64,000 bases of DNA from Cymbomonas tetramitiformis (Eukaryota; Chlorophyta; Pyramimonadophyceae; Pyramimonadales; Pyramimonadaceae): the NCBI GenBank assembly GCA_001247695.2, contig LGRX02025787.1:20630-84629 (forward strand). Direction: 5' to 3'. Position numbers and translations under genes: made by a program. Under the pieces are notes generated by a model. It was not told the DNA's origin and did no database searches. It saw nothing but the letters and a program-made list of their open reading frames with translations. Shown one piece after another: positions 48,431 to 58,900 of this stretch (positions are counted from its first letter, which is position 1; every line of letters starts with the position of its first letter).

Positions 48431-48533
48431 CGTACTCACGTATTATTCAAGTGGTTAGCGACTCACTTGATTTGTAGGAATCCGTAGTCACGTATTATTC
48501 AAGTGGTTAGCGACTCACTTGATTTGTAGGAAT
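48431..48533. repeat. 53-bp tandem duplication
   Basis: TCACGTATTATTCAAGTGGT starts at 48435 and again at 48488; the two units match through TTGTAGGAATC. Confidence 0.9.
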
Positions 48534-48739
48534 CGTTGTCCTTAAAGGGGCACGTGCCATAGTAGCATTTATGGTGGCCATGATCCCCGAGACAACATTT
48601 CGCCTTCTAATGACAATTGCATGGATCTATTAGGAATCTTGAATTTTTTGTTTGAGTAGGTTGTCAAGTCTATAGAGCACCCTCTTAGCGTGATCTTTAA
48701 ATGTGAGTACGAAAAGCAAAGACATCGAACAAGGACAGT

Positions 48740-48834
48740 CAAAGACACAATGAATAGCTCGACTTGTAGCCAAGCGTGCGCGTGTTTACCACTGGCATGT
48801 CTTTTGGCTCGTCGTGCTATTCATTGTGTCTTTG
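48740..48834. repeat. Inverted repeat with 19-bp perfect arms
   Basis: CAAAGACACAATGAATAGC (48740-48758) and its complement at 48816-48834 enclose 57 bp that itself contains partly complementary AAGCCAAG/CTTTTGGCT-type pieces. A diverged copy of the central part (CCAAGCGTGCGCGTGTTTAC) lies at 48961, before the satellite. Confidence 0.75.
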
Positions 48835-49029
48835 ATCCGCCACCAGTGTAGGGTCGGGTGGTGGGTAAGTTGTAGACACTAAAGTGTTTACAACTTACTC
48901 CATCTTTGGTGTAAGGCCGATGGTGCCATGGTGTCCCCTCAACAGGATTGTCGACTTGAGCCAAGCGTGCGCGTGTTTACCACGGGCATGTCTCTTGGCT
49001 CGTCGTGCAATGGTGAATGGTCGAATCAG

Positions 49030-50044
49030 ACAAGGTCGGGTTGGTGGGCGTTCGGCTCACGCACGTCATGCGCAGGCGCACCCTCTAGTTTACCCGCGCC
49101 AGCATTGCACTTATGGGATCACACCCAGCCTGTGTACGCAGCTCGTGGGAGGGGCGGATGATGTGAGGATATGGGAGGGAGAGTCGTTTGTCGTGTGTTG
49201 GTGGGCGTTCGGCGCACACACGTCATACGTAGGCGCACCCTCTAGTTTACCCGCGCCAGCATTGCACTTATGGGATCACACCCAGCCTGTGTACGCAGCT
49301 CGTGGGAGGGGCGGATGATGTGAGGATATGGGAGGGAGAGTCGTTTGTCGTGTGTTGGTGGGCGTTCGGCTCACGCACGTCATGCGCAGGCGCACCCTCT
49401 AGTTTACCCGCGCCAGCTCTGCACGCATGGGATCACACCCAGCCTGTGTACGCAGCTCGTGGGAGGGGCGGATGATGTGAGGTCATGGGAGGGAGAGTCG
49501 TTTGTCGTGTGGCCGTCGTCAGTTGGAGGGGGGTGTAGAGTTGTAGACAAGGTCGGGTTGGTGGGCGTTCGGCTCACGCACGTCATGCGCAGGCGCACCC
49601 TCTAGTTTACCCGCGCCAGCTCTGCACGCATGGGATCACACCCAGCCTGTGTACGCAGCTCGTGGGAGGGGCGGATGATGTGAGGTCATGGGAGGGAGAG
49701 TCGTTTGTCGTGTGGCCGTCGTCAGTTGGAGGGGGGTGTAGAGTTGTAGACAAGGTCGGGTGGGTGGGCGTTCGGCTCACGCACGTCATGCGCAGGCGCA
49801 CCCTCTAGTTTACCCGCGCCAGCATTGCACTTATGGGATCACACCCAGCCTGTGTACGCAGCTCGTGGGAGGGGCGGATGATGTGAGGTCATGGGAGGGA
49901 GAGTCGTTTGTCGTGTGGCCGTCGTCAGTTGGAGGGGGGTGTAGAGTTGTAGACAAGGTCGGGTTGGTGGGCGTTCGGCTCACGCACGTCATGCGCAGGC
50001 GCACCCTCTAGTTTACCCGCGCCAGCATTGCACTTATGGGATCA
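49030..50044. repeat. Satellite array with 157-bp and 203-bp units
   Basis: GTGGGCGTTCGG starts at 49044, 49201, 49358, 49561, 49764 and 49967. The first two steps are 157 bp and the last three 203 bp; the longer unit has an extra ~46-bp block (GCCGTCGTCAGTTGGAGGGG and onward). Units are otherwise nearly identical. The last unit stops within TTATGGGATCA, where the giant LINE's 3' end begins. Open frames in it are incidental. Confidence 0.9.
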
Positions 50045-50140
50045 AAGAAAAAAGAAAAAGAAAAAATGTGACTCTTCCTACTGGAAGCGTGATATTTGAA
50101 GGTGCACAGCTGTTACGCCTGCCCCTAGTCACATGCACAA

Positions 50141-53100
50141 TCAAGGCTGCTTCTTACTGTTTTTTAGAGCCTTCTCCTTCTCCGACCTGCTGTGTGAAAT
50201 CAACATCTTGGCAGCCCATTCCACCGCGATGCTACTGATTTTCTTGAGGAGGGCCTCCGCTTCCTTCTTGTTGAAGCCTAGGTGTTGCGTGAGAGCCCTT
50301 GCGTTGTGTTCATATACCGACCCCGTGGTTCCGAAAACCATCGGGTGAAAGAACACTTTATAGCCTTTGGATCTGAGTAGTTCCATAAGGGGCTCATACT
50401 TGTTGAGTTTATCGTGAAGGGACACATACCAGCGAGTGTCCCACGTGAAGGCCACCTCTATGAGGTGGATTTCTCCCACATCCTCCCTGTGGGTGTTTTC
50501 CGGCCTGCCTGGGGGGGCGTCCCTGACGTCCTCTGCACCCTTGATCATGACAATATCCACAAAGTGTGGTATGTCGTCTGGGGGGTCCTTCGCCCCCGGG
50601 TGGTCTCTCCCGTCCCTACGGCACTGACCCCTTTTGAGTACGAAGTCCGGTATCGGGCGGGTACATTTGTTAGTCCCGTCGAGCCCCGCGTGGTGTGCGA
50701 TCCAGATCGGACTGGCGCCCGTTCGTCCCTTCCTGATCGCTTCGTAAAGGGTCCTTGCCACTTCGTTGTGCCTGGCTGTGGCCATGTTCATGCTGGTCTC
50801 GTCTTTGCATCCAGCCAGCCTGTGTGCCGGAGTGTCCCTCCTCCCGCAGAGGGCGCAGTCCGGGACCGGATATTTGTTCGGCCATATGAGGTGCTTCCTG
50901 GCGGTCGTCATGAGGACCCCAAACCGGCACCTTAGAATCAGGGACCTGAGCGTCGGTGGAGTAACCTTCCAGAAGTGATTGGATATTCCTGGTATCGACT
51001 TGTCCTGGAGGATTTCCTGCGGGGGCTCCTCCAGTCTTCTTCCCATGTGTGTCTCGACTGCGGCAGCGTCTGCGTGGCTTGTGGCGGCCCTGTCTCCTTT
51101 TCTCCGGTGCATGGCCTCCCGGTCCCTGTTCCTCTTTCTTTTTCTCTCTGGGGCCGCCTCCTGGTAGGCGTCTATCGCTTGTTGTGGAACGTCCGTCAGG
51201 TTCTGGAGTTCCGACTCTCCCAGGTCCATCTCCATCATCGAGCGGCATAGACCGTCAATTGGGTCCTCACGTTCTGCCTCCTCGATCGCTTGCATCATCT
51301 CTCTGTCTGGCGAGTTCATGGCCCCCCTCTCGCCCATGTCCAGAGGCGGCCCCCGCGTCTCATCGAATTCCCAGAGTAGGTCCCACTCGTCCTGAGTGGC
51401 CACTTGATCCCGCGGGTGTACCTGTTCCTGGTCGCCCGGCTCCCGTCGCTCCGGCGGGTCGTCTTGGCTCCGGGGAGCGTGCTGGAGTTCCTCCAGGAGC
51501 ATCGGCTCCTGGGGATTCTCCCCTGGTGTCCCCATTTCCACGTTCTGTCGGCCCCGGTCGGGGCCTTGGGCTGGCCCTGGGGCGCCGGTCGTGGGGTTCT
51601 TTGTCATAGAGCCCTCTGCTGAGATAGCTCCCTCCCGATTTCCCCTGCCGGGTGTTCCCCATTCTTCCCACGGGCTGCTCGGGGGCTGTAGCCATTTTCT
51701 CACTGACTTGTGCTGTGTCGCTTTTAGTGCAATTCTTTCTGCCACATACCTTTCCACCGCCCCCTCCCCTTGCAGGGGCCTCATCGATTCACCATCCCGG
51801 GCATTGGCCACGAGCGTGTACATGGTCCTGTTGTCCCATGGGTCAATTTGGGTGGTGCCCTCCTGGTTCTCTGCTGCCTGTTTGGCCGCCTCATCTGCCT
51901 TGTCGTTGCCCTTCACCCCCGTGTGGCTTTTGACCTTCCTGAGTGAGACCTTCGTTCCCTGGCTGTTATGCTGTTCGACCAGGGAGAGTATATCCTCAAG
52001 CAAATCCCTGTGTCTGTGGCCCTCCATCGTGTGGGGTCTGGATAACATGTTGAGTATTTGGTACATACTGCAGAGGCTGTCCGTGCAGATTGCTATCTCG
52101 CCCGGTGTTGTGCATTCTCTGGCCCTGAGTGCCGCGTGGATCGCCAGGAGTTCCGCCCTGTTGATGGTGAGGTGTCCACCCGTCGACCACGTGCCCCTCC
52201 AAGTTCTGGGGTTTTCATCCCCTCTGGGGTCCCAGTAGGCCGCTCCCACTCTATGTAACCCCCCTTCTTCCTCTGGGTCCAGTCGCGATCCATCCGTATA
52301 GAGGAACGAGGTTGCATCCCAGGCTTTGTTGATTTCCTCTAAGGTTCTGGAACGTCCGGTTTTGTGCTTAATGGGACACGTGGGGAACCTCTCCCTTACT
52401 TCCGTGTGTCCCCTGTCCCTGTCTTGTCTGCTGAAGAGCATGGGAGTGCGCTCCATTGCTTTCAGCCATCTGGCCCTCGAGTCCTCTTTGATCTTGTCCA
52501 AAGGCCATGCCGTGTTCGCCTCATGGTACTCCGTGATCGTGACCTCGGCGAGTCCCCTGTCGCGCCATGTTTGTCTCATGGCCCTCGCCGCCTCCGGGGT
52601 GCGGTCTTCCTTGGGGACCTCACCCCCTTCGTTCCCCCATCCCTGTCTGCGCGACATGCTCGGTATTTCCCATTTTCTCATCGGGTGAGGGTCGAAGATC
52701 ACGTCGTGTTGACTAGTGCTCTCCATCGCGTTTTTGACCGCCGCCATGTCTGACACTGCGTCCGAGGTGTGGACCCTCGGGTTGGCCGGCCTGAGGTTCC
52801 GAATCGTGTGGTACTTACGGACCGTGCAGTACGTGCTGCGCTGCAGGGCCTTCCCGACTAGTTCCGCTGCCCCCTCTGGGTCCGGGCAGAATTTTTGCCA
52901 TCCCTCTGCGTTGGCAACAACTAGGATCCTAACTCCCCAGTTGCTGTAGTCCTTCTTCGTGACGCCTGATACTGTGGTGCCTCCCCAGTGGTCTGGGGGA
53001 AGGAACGTAAAGCTTTTTCTTGGGATCACCCCAAATTCATGTATCCTAGTATCTCCATACCTCCTGCAGTATGCCTTGGCTGGCGTTCTCGTCCAGGCCG

Positions 53101-55960
53101 GATAAATTCCTACCCCCAGTACCGGGGTTTTCGCCATGGTGGACATCAGGGCCTCCTTAAGCGCTTTGTCCAGGTCTGCCGCTGTGTACTCCGGATTGAA
53201 CTCGAAGGCGCCTAGCTCTCCCCATTGGGTGTCCCATGCGGACCCTTTGGATCCGAAAATCTTGTCCCTGTCGAACTTGGAGCAGTATGTCGCCGTGTGG
53301 CTGTGTACGTTGAGCGGCGACGCGAATATCTCCGCTTGGATCCCGAAGGCCTCCTGGAGCGCTTGCATAATTTCTGGAGGGAGCGTCCAGTGATTTTGCA
53401 GTGCAGTTTTCTTGACTTCCTCCTCCTCCTCGCAGGAATATCTTTTGAGCAGGAGGACTACTTCTGTGGCGAATCCGTGGACTGTGCCCAGCTGTGGCTC
53501 CCGCTCCTCGAAGGACCGCCGTCGCTCTTCCCCCGCCTTTGTATGGGTCTGATCTGCGCTGTCCGTGCCCGCCGCGGCCACATATCTGTCGTAGAGCCTA
53601 TCGAGTACCTCTTCTTTGAGGGCGCCTACCATCTTGCCTCGCTCGTCGTGCGCGAACACGTGGTGCCTGCCTGTCTCCGTCGTGAGCGTGCATTTGCCCG
53701 AGGGTGCTGCGTCCCAGTCTGGGTTAAAGGGTTCAGTGTCTATGTTGAGCTCGGTGACCCCCGGCCAGTAGCGGGCATGCCTCGTGGGAGCTCCTGACAG
53801 CGGTTCTCTTTCTGTGGGTCTCCGAGCCTGCTGTGCTTCCCGCTCCTTGTTGTGGAACGTGTCGGTCTCTCGTTCGGCCCGGCTCGGGTTCATTCCCGCA
53901 ATTCCTCCTGTCAGCAGTGTGTCCTCTTCGACCCATGCTTCCCCCTGTGGGCGAACTGGCCCAAGCAGGTATTCCCTGCTTCCCCAGTGCGTCCTAACCG
54001 CTAGGATTGTGGTGCTCTCGGACGCCTCAACGGCCTGGGGTTCCTCCTCCGTTTCTTCGAGCACTTCCGGATTATTGGCAACCGTCGGGCCAGCGCCTAC
54101 CGAGAGCTCCATGGTGTCGATCCTCCACCACATGTTCCTGCTCCGGCAGTCATTAACAGGGGGGTGCGTTGCCCATGCGACCTGTTCACTGCTTACGAGG
54201 TGCGTGGTCATCAGCCTAACCGCGTCCCTCGGGAATCCGATTTTGGCCGCATGCTGGAACAACTCCCCAGTCCTGACATCTCCTTTGGACAATTGAGCGA
54301 GGACCCATGTCCTCAGCATCATGATCTGCGCCGCGGTCCCCTTCCATTTCGTGCCTCTGCCGTCTTCCAGGCTAACCTTTGTGACCCGGTGGGGGCTTGT
54401 TTCCCTCTGGGGCGTCTGCGCAGGCGGATTCGGCCTGGGTCTGATCTCCTCGCTCTCCACCGTGGCCTGGGGGCTTTGTATGATCTGCCTGGTCCTTTTC
54501 TCACCGACCTTCGGGAGCTCCCGGGCGTGCCTGGGGGTTGCTGGCACCGTGTTTGCCTGGGTCTGCCTGGTCGGGCTCCTCCCGACTTGCATTGGCCCCG
54601 CGCCAGCCTCTTCCTGGATTTCGTCATCCACTTCCTCGAAGGAGATTGGGTCATGAGTCTCTCCCTCCCCGTGGAACACGTGGTGGCGCTCCCGTTGTTC
54701 CAATTCTCCTATGCGCGCCATGATTGGGCCTCTCATGGCTTTCCTGTATCCCTTGGAGGTCGTAGCTTCTCCGCCCACCGGGGGCCCATGCAGCCCGATC
54801 CAGGACTCCCACTTCTCTCCTGTGGTGGACCTGTTCCATTCCTGCCACTTGTCAATCATGTAGCACACCCAGACGCCGCATTGGTATCCGTCCCGTTGGT
54901 GTGCGACCCCCATGTTGGAGACCGTTACGTTGACCGGCGGCCATCCCGGCGGTCCTGCCCACTGTCTCAGCGCCGTCAGTAGGCGCGTGTCTTCCCCCCC
55001 CATTGGGTCGTAGAGGTAGATTGAAACACTGGTGTCCTCATTTTTTCCGAATAGGAGCACATTCCAGTGGCTGCCGTCGCAAGTCAGGACAAAGGAAAAT
55101 CCCTCGTCCCGGACCGTTTCCATCGTGTTGCGCATCTGCGCCTCGTATTGTTCCGACTGCTCGAACTCGGTTCCGTTGAGGGCATCCGCGAGTTTCGTTT
55201 GGTGCATCGACACTGTGTCCAAGCCTGTCGTGCAGAGGCTGTGGGTTTCCACTTGTATGGAGCTAAGCCACGCCTCCCTGCCTCTGGTGTCCGAGAAAAC
55301 CCCTTCCGTCCTGTGCCTGGGGGTGCCCTCCCCCCGGGGCTCGTTTCCTCTTCTTCCTCCCCCCTTCAGGAGGCTGTCCGCATGGGACCCCTCAGAGCGG
55401 TTTCTCCTCATCGCCCTCCTGCTGTCCATCGCCTCCTTCTCGGTGATTCTCGCTCCAGCTCTGGCTGCGTGTCGCAGGTCTGAGAGGAATTTTTCCGCCT
55501 CGGTTTGCCTGGGTCTCACGCCTACGGAGTCCATTATCATGACTCTACCCCCCGGGTCCTCACGCAGGGTGGGTCTGACTCCAATATCGTGGCATTTAAA
55601 GGCGTCTTCGTGGTCTTCCTCGTCCTTGGCGCAATAACCTGTCGTCATTTGTTTTAAGGCGTTTTTGGCTTGCATGGAGGTCGTGGGGGGTCCTCTTCTT
55701 CCTGCGTGCCACAGCGATCGCGGGCCCCATTTGGATTGAGTGGGGTGGAAGCCCTCTTCCCAAGTGGTTGGTTCTTCCCCTTCGGTCGCCTGGGGTTCTG
55801 CCAACCTTTGGAACCCTAGAGCGTTGTGTGCCTCTTTGGACGGCATAAACTGGGGTTTGAGGGTGAGGTTCTTCGGGTTGTCCCAGAATCGCGCGTCGTT
55901 GGGCTTGTCAGCGAGCGCTTCGCATATATATGGGTACAGCATGAGCATGAAGGTTCGCAT
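50141..55960 (-). CDS. Giant LINE second ORF: Ulp1-like protease 2, PCIF1-like domain, RNase H, restriction-like endonuclease
   Basis: 1939 residues. Ulp1/C48-type triad: His in GSHWNVLLF (about 297), Asp in LYDPMGG (about 317), Cys in YQCGVWVCY (about 360). PCIF1-like domain about 870-1015 (EIFASPLNV, YCSKF, FGSKG, FEFNPEY, YPAW). RNase H about 1220-1360 (YTDGSRLD, NRAELLAI, CTDSLCSM, GNDKADEAAK: D-E-D-D). Near the C-terminus: CALCGRRDTPAHRLAGC (CCHC), RHNEV, then PDFVL, FVDIVMI and LIEVAFTWD with a following KLNKY, the RLE motif series. The first 48 residues overlap the end of the upstream frame; the two were probably one frame or are joined by frameshifting. Confidence 0.8.
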   Translation of the reverse strand: MRTFMLMLYPYICEALADKPNDARFWDNPKNLTLKPQFMPSKEAHNALGFQRLAEPQATEGEEPTTWEEGFHPTQSKWGPRSLWHAGRRGPPTTSMQAKNALKQMTTGYCAKDEEDHEDAFKCHDIGVRPTLREDPGGRVMIMDSVGVRPRQTEAEKFLSDLRHAARAGARITEKEAMDSRRAMRRNRSEGSHADSLLKGGGRRGNEPRGEGTPRHRTEGVFSDTRGREAWLSSIQVETHSLCTTGLDTVSMHQTKLADALNGTEFEQSEQYEAQMRNTMETVRDEGFSFVLTCDGSHWNVLLFGKNEDTSVSIYLYDPMGGEDTRLLTALRQWAGPPGWPPVNVTVSNMGVAHQRDGYQCGVWVCYMIDKWQEWNRSTTGEKWESWIGLHGPPVGGEATTSKGYRKAMRGPIMARIGELEQRERHHVFHGEGETHDPISFEEVDDEIQEEAGAGPMQVGRSPTRQTQANTVPATPRHARELPKVGEKRTRQIIQSPQATVESEEIRPRPNPPAQTPQRETSPHRVTKVSLEDGRGTKWKGTAAQIMMLRTWVLAQLSKGDVRTGELFQHAAKIGFPRDAVRLMTTHLVSSEQVAWATHPPVNDCRSRNMWWRIDTMELSVGAGPTVANNPEVLEETEEEPQAVEASESTTILAVRTHWGSREYLLGPVRPQGEAWVEEDTLLTGGIAGMNPSRAERETDTFHNKEREAQQARRPTEREPLSGAPTRHARYWPGVTELNIDTEPFNPDWDAAPSGKCTLTTETGRHHVFAHDERGKMVGALKEEVLDRLYDRYVAAAGTDSADQTHTKAGEERRRSFEEREPQLGTVHGFATEVVLLLKRYSCEEEEEVKKTALQNHWTLPPEIMQALQEAFGIQAEIFASPLNVHSHTATYCSKFDRDKIFGSKGSAWDTQWGELGAFEFNPEYTAADLDKALKEALMSTMAKTPVLGVGIYPAWTRTPAKAYCRRYGDTRIHEFGVIPRKSFTFLPPDHWGGTTVSGVTKKDYSNWGVRILVVANAEGWQKFCPDPEGAAELVGKALQRSTYCTVRKYHTIRNLRPANPRVHTSDAVSDMAAVKNAMESTSQHDVIFDPHPMRKWEIPSMSRRQGWGNEGGEVPKEDRTPEAARAMRQTWRDRGLAEVTITEYHEANTAWPLDKIKEDSRARWLKAMERTPMLFSRQDRDRGHTEVRERFPTCPIKHKTGRSRTLEEINKAWDATSFLYTDGSRLDPEEEGGLHRVGAAYWDPRGDENPRTWRGTWSTGGHLTINRAELLAIHAALRARECTTPGEIAICTDSLCSMYQILNMLSRPHTMEGHRHRDLLEDILSLVEQHNSQGTKVSLRKVKSHTGVKGNDKADEAAKQAAENQEGTTQIDPWDNRTMYTLVANARDGESMRPLQGEGAVERYVAERIALKATQHKSVRKWLQPPSSPWEEWGTPGRGNREGAISAEGSMTKNPTTGAPGPAQGPDRGRQNVEMGTPGENPQEPMLLEELQHAPRSQDDPPERREPGDQEQVHPRDQVATQDEWDLLWEFDETRGPPLDMGERGAMNSPDREMMQAIEEAEREDPIDGLCRSMMEMDLGESELQNLTDVPQQAIDAYQEAAPERKRKRNRDREAMHRRKGDRAATSHADAAAVETHMGRRLEEPPQEILQDKSIPGISNHFWKVTPPTLRSLILRCRFGVLMTTARKHLIWPNKYPVPDCALCGRRDTPAHRLAGCKDETSMNMATARHNEVARTLYEAIRKGRTGASPIWIAHHAGLDGTNKCTRPIPDFVLKRGQCRRDGRDHPGAKDPPDDIPHFVDIVMIKGAEDVRDAPPGRPENTHREDVGEIHLIEVAFTWDTRWYVSLHDKLNKYEPLMELLRSKGYKVFFHPMVFGTTGSVYEHNARALTQHLGFNKKEAEALLKKISSIAVEWAAKMLISHSRSEKEKALKNSKKQP
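52900..53345 (-). other. PCIF1/CAPAM-like methyltransferase-fold domain in the giant LINE
   Basis: Blocks EIFASPLNV, TATYCSKFDRD, IFGSKGSAWD, GAFEFNPEYT, IYPAW, FTFLPP and VRILVVANAEGW occur in the order seen in the PCIF1 family; FASPLN, YCS-F and FGS-G are particularly close. The catalytic NPPF motif reads NPEY. Of the three copies in this window, this is the closest to cellular PCIF1. Confidence 0.6.
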
Positions 55961-58900
55961 GCGCCCTTGAAACCTGGCGGGGACTTTTGTTTTTGCTTCT
56001 CTGAGGCTGCACGCACGGGTGCCCCCTTCGCCACATAAAACCCCTCCTCCACGAAAGGGAGCAGAGGCAGCAGCGTGGTCAGACTAAGCGGAATTTCCTC
56101 CTGGTCATTGACTGAGTAGATCTTCACGCTCTCCTCACCCGTGTCCTGGTCAACGACCGTTCTGTGTCTGCCTTCGAGCGCACTCGGGAAGGGCTTCCGA
56201 ACCGCGTTCGCAAGTTTGGAGATAACCCCGTGCTGGGTGTTAATCAGGTCCGCCAGTAGCGGTCCAGATCCTGTGAGCAAGACTTGGTGCTCACGTAGCA
56301 CCGCAAGTTGCCGGGCTGTGCAGCACCTGTCGAGTCCCCCAGTTCTGACCGTACCGTCCACCTGTCCCTGTCTGCGGTTGTAATGATACCTGACCAGCCC
56401 CCTCGTGGTGGCACTAAGTTGAGAGGTCTGCTTGGCATGAAAGGCCTCACTTTCCCTGAACACCTCTCTCGGTCTTTCTCGAAGGTCTTCTCTGGTGGCG
56501 GTGGCCATCTGCAGGGCGCTCGCCACACTTTGTGCGTACGTGGCCAGCAGTGGTGTGTGCCCAAGTCCGTAGGAGGTTTTCGGGAGTGCCGTGTAGCAAT
56601 TAGCGGTGCCTCTTGGCAGTCCATTAAGGAGCTTGTATGCCCCGCCGATAATCGCGTCTAGGTCCTCGATTTCTTTGGTAGAAAAAATCCCTAGGGGAAG
56701 GGCATATCTAAGCTGTCCTATAACTGCCGAGCGGAGGACCTCCTCTTGCTGTCCGCTCGTCAGAGGGGAGTGGAGGAGCGCCTGTATCCTTTCCCTTGCC
56801 TGCAGAAAGGAGGCTTGCTTTTGGACCGTCCAGTCCCCCGAGAGGGCTACTTGTATCCCAAGGTACTTGTATGGGTCATCCGGGTGGAGGTACGGGAATC
56901 CATGCTTGCCTACCCTGGGGGTGCGCATGGTGACATCCTCGTATGTCTCCTCAGGGATCGGAGACCCTTTTTCGTCCGTTCCCGTAATTCCGCATTTGGT
57001 CTTGTTGATTCGAAGTCCACTCCAATTGGAGTAAAGTTCCAGCTTCCTGACTTGCACTGCCAGTTGCGTTGCCGACTCCGCGATCAGGGCGAGATCGTCC
57101 ACATATGCCGCCGAGGAAGTGCGAATTGGTTTGTCCGAATCCGTGAGGCGGTGCATATACCCCTTGTTGCCCGCCTTGAGCCAGCGTAGTAGGGGTTCCA
57201 AATAGAGAATAAAGAGCAGGGGGCTTAGCGAGTCTCCCTGCACTAGTCCCCTTTTGACCATGAGGGGCTCCGAGCTGTAGTGCTCTATCTTTGAGGCCAT
57301 CCTAAAGGGTGACCTGTGTGCCTCCCCCCCGTAGAGGTCTGCCACCACTCTGACCGCGTCTTCCGGGATCCCCAGGTACTTCATGGTGTGCTGGAGTCTG
57401 TCATGCTCCACCGATCCGTAGGCGTTCTCGAAGTCCACGTAGAGAACATGCAGTTGGCTGTGGGACAGTTTGCTGTCCTCGATAACATGCTGCAGTCGAA
57501 GGAGCTGGTTGATCGTGCTTCTGTGTTTCCTAGAACCCATCTGCTCTTGGCTGTGGATACTGTTTACCTCGCAGAACGTGGATAGAACATCCGTGACCAT
57601 TGCCGTATAAAGCTTGAGAATTGTGCGGAGAAGCCCTATGGGCCTGTAGTTGGAGAACACAGAGGTGTCCCCTTTCTTATGTAGGTAGACAAAGGTGCCC
57701 AACTTCCAAGTGCCTGGGGTTATCCCCGCTTTCCACATCGCCCTCATGAGCGAGAAGAGAAATTCGTGGAATTCCTCCGGCATAGCCTTGAGGATTTCAT
57801 TTGGTACCGCATCCGGGCCGGCTGCCTTCCCGTTGGGGAGCCGCTTGACAATTTGTCTGTAGAGTTCAATAGTGAGCCTGCTCCCAAGCTCCGTCTTCCT
57901 CGGTCTTTGCCCCGGTTTCATGCTATCCGGGGCTTCCGCCGCCAGCCATGGCATCTCTTCGTCCAGTTGGTCCGTCCTGGGGTGTTCGAAGCAATATGGG
58001 TCCGAGTGGGCCATGTGCCCCGAAAAGGCCTCCGCGGTGGCCACCGCCCCGACTGCCATTTTGTTGTTTCTGTCCCATATCCCCAAGGTTCTTCCTTTCG
58101 GGAGTGCGTCGCGGTCTCTGAAGACGAACCTGTGGGCTGACTTTTTCATGCGATAGTAGTTACTACGGAATTTCTGGACGAATGTCTCCCAGGTTTCGGC
58201 TTTATGGTCTTTGATAACGGACTTGGCCTCCTGCCTGAACCTGCTCATCTCAGACTCCGCCCACCAGTGGGGGTCTTCCGGCTCCGCACGCGTGTCAGGT
58301 CTGCCCTTCGCCGTGTCCCGTGGCTCCGCCATGGCTTCCTCTAGCAGTGCCGCGCTGGGGGTTTCCCCTGTTGCCCTCTCTATCGCAAGCATCTCTTGTA
58401 GGACCGCCGCTGCCTTCAGCGCTTTATCACGCTTCCTGAATTTAGATTTTGGTAGTCTGACCCCTGTGTTGGGGTCCCTGGTGACCTTGGGCTTGCACCT
58501 GACGGTTTCAAGGGGGATCTCCACTGCCCGCATGGCTTGCTGAAGAACCCCATCAACTGCCTTCCCGGCCTCATCAATTCTTTCCCTGGCGTCCGGGCTT
58601 CCCCTTTCCGCCGCGTCGACCGCGTTTTCGATCACTGTCTTGAATTCAATTTCCCTGAGACTCGGCTGGAGCGCCGAATCTATTGCCGCCTTCATTGAGC
58701 GTTGCAAGGCTTTGGAGATCGGGAATTGATATTTCGTGATCGGGTCGGGTTTCGCCTGCTCCTCTACTATCGGTGTGGTCGTGTGAAGCTTCCACAGCGG
58801 CACCGCCGCCACTGCCGCTTGGTGGTCGCTGCAGTGCCTGTGTGCCCTGGTGTCGATCGGGTGCCGTTCGTCAGCGATCCGCTGAAGCTCTTCTGACGCT

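Noticed and set aside
48884..50011. ORFs of 64-144 codons in the satellite
   Set aside because: They repeat with the satellite unit and have no independent coding signal.
50414..55637. Many plus-strand ORFs opposite the giant LINE
   Set aside because: They are antisense shadows of GC-rich coding sequence; none shows domain motifs.
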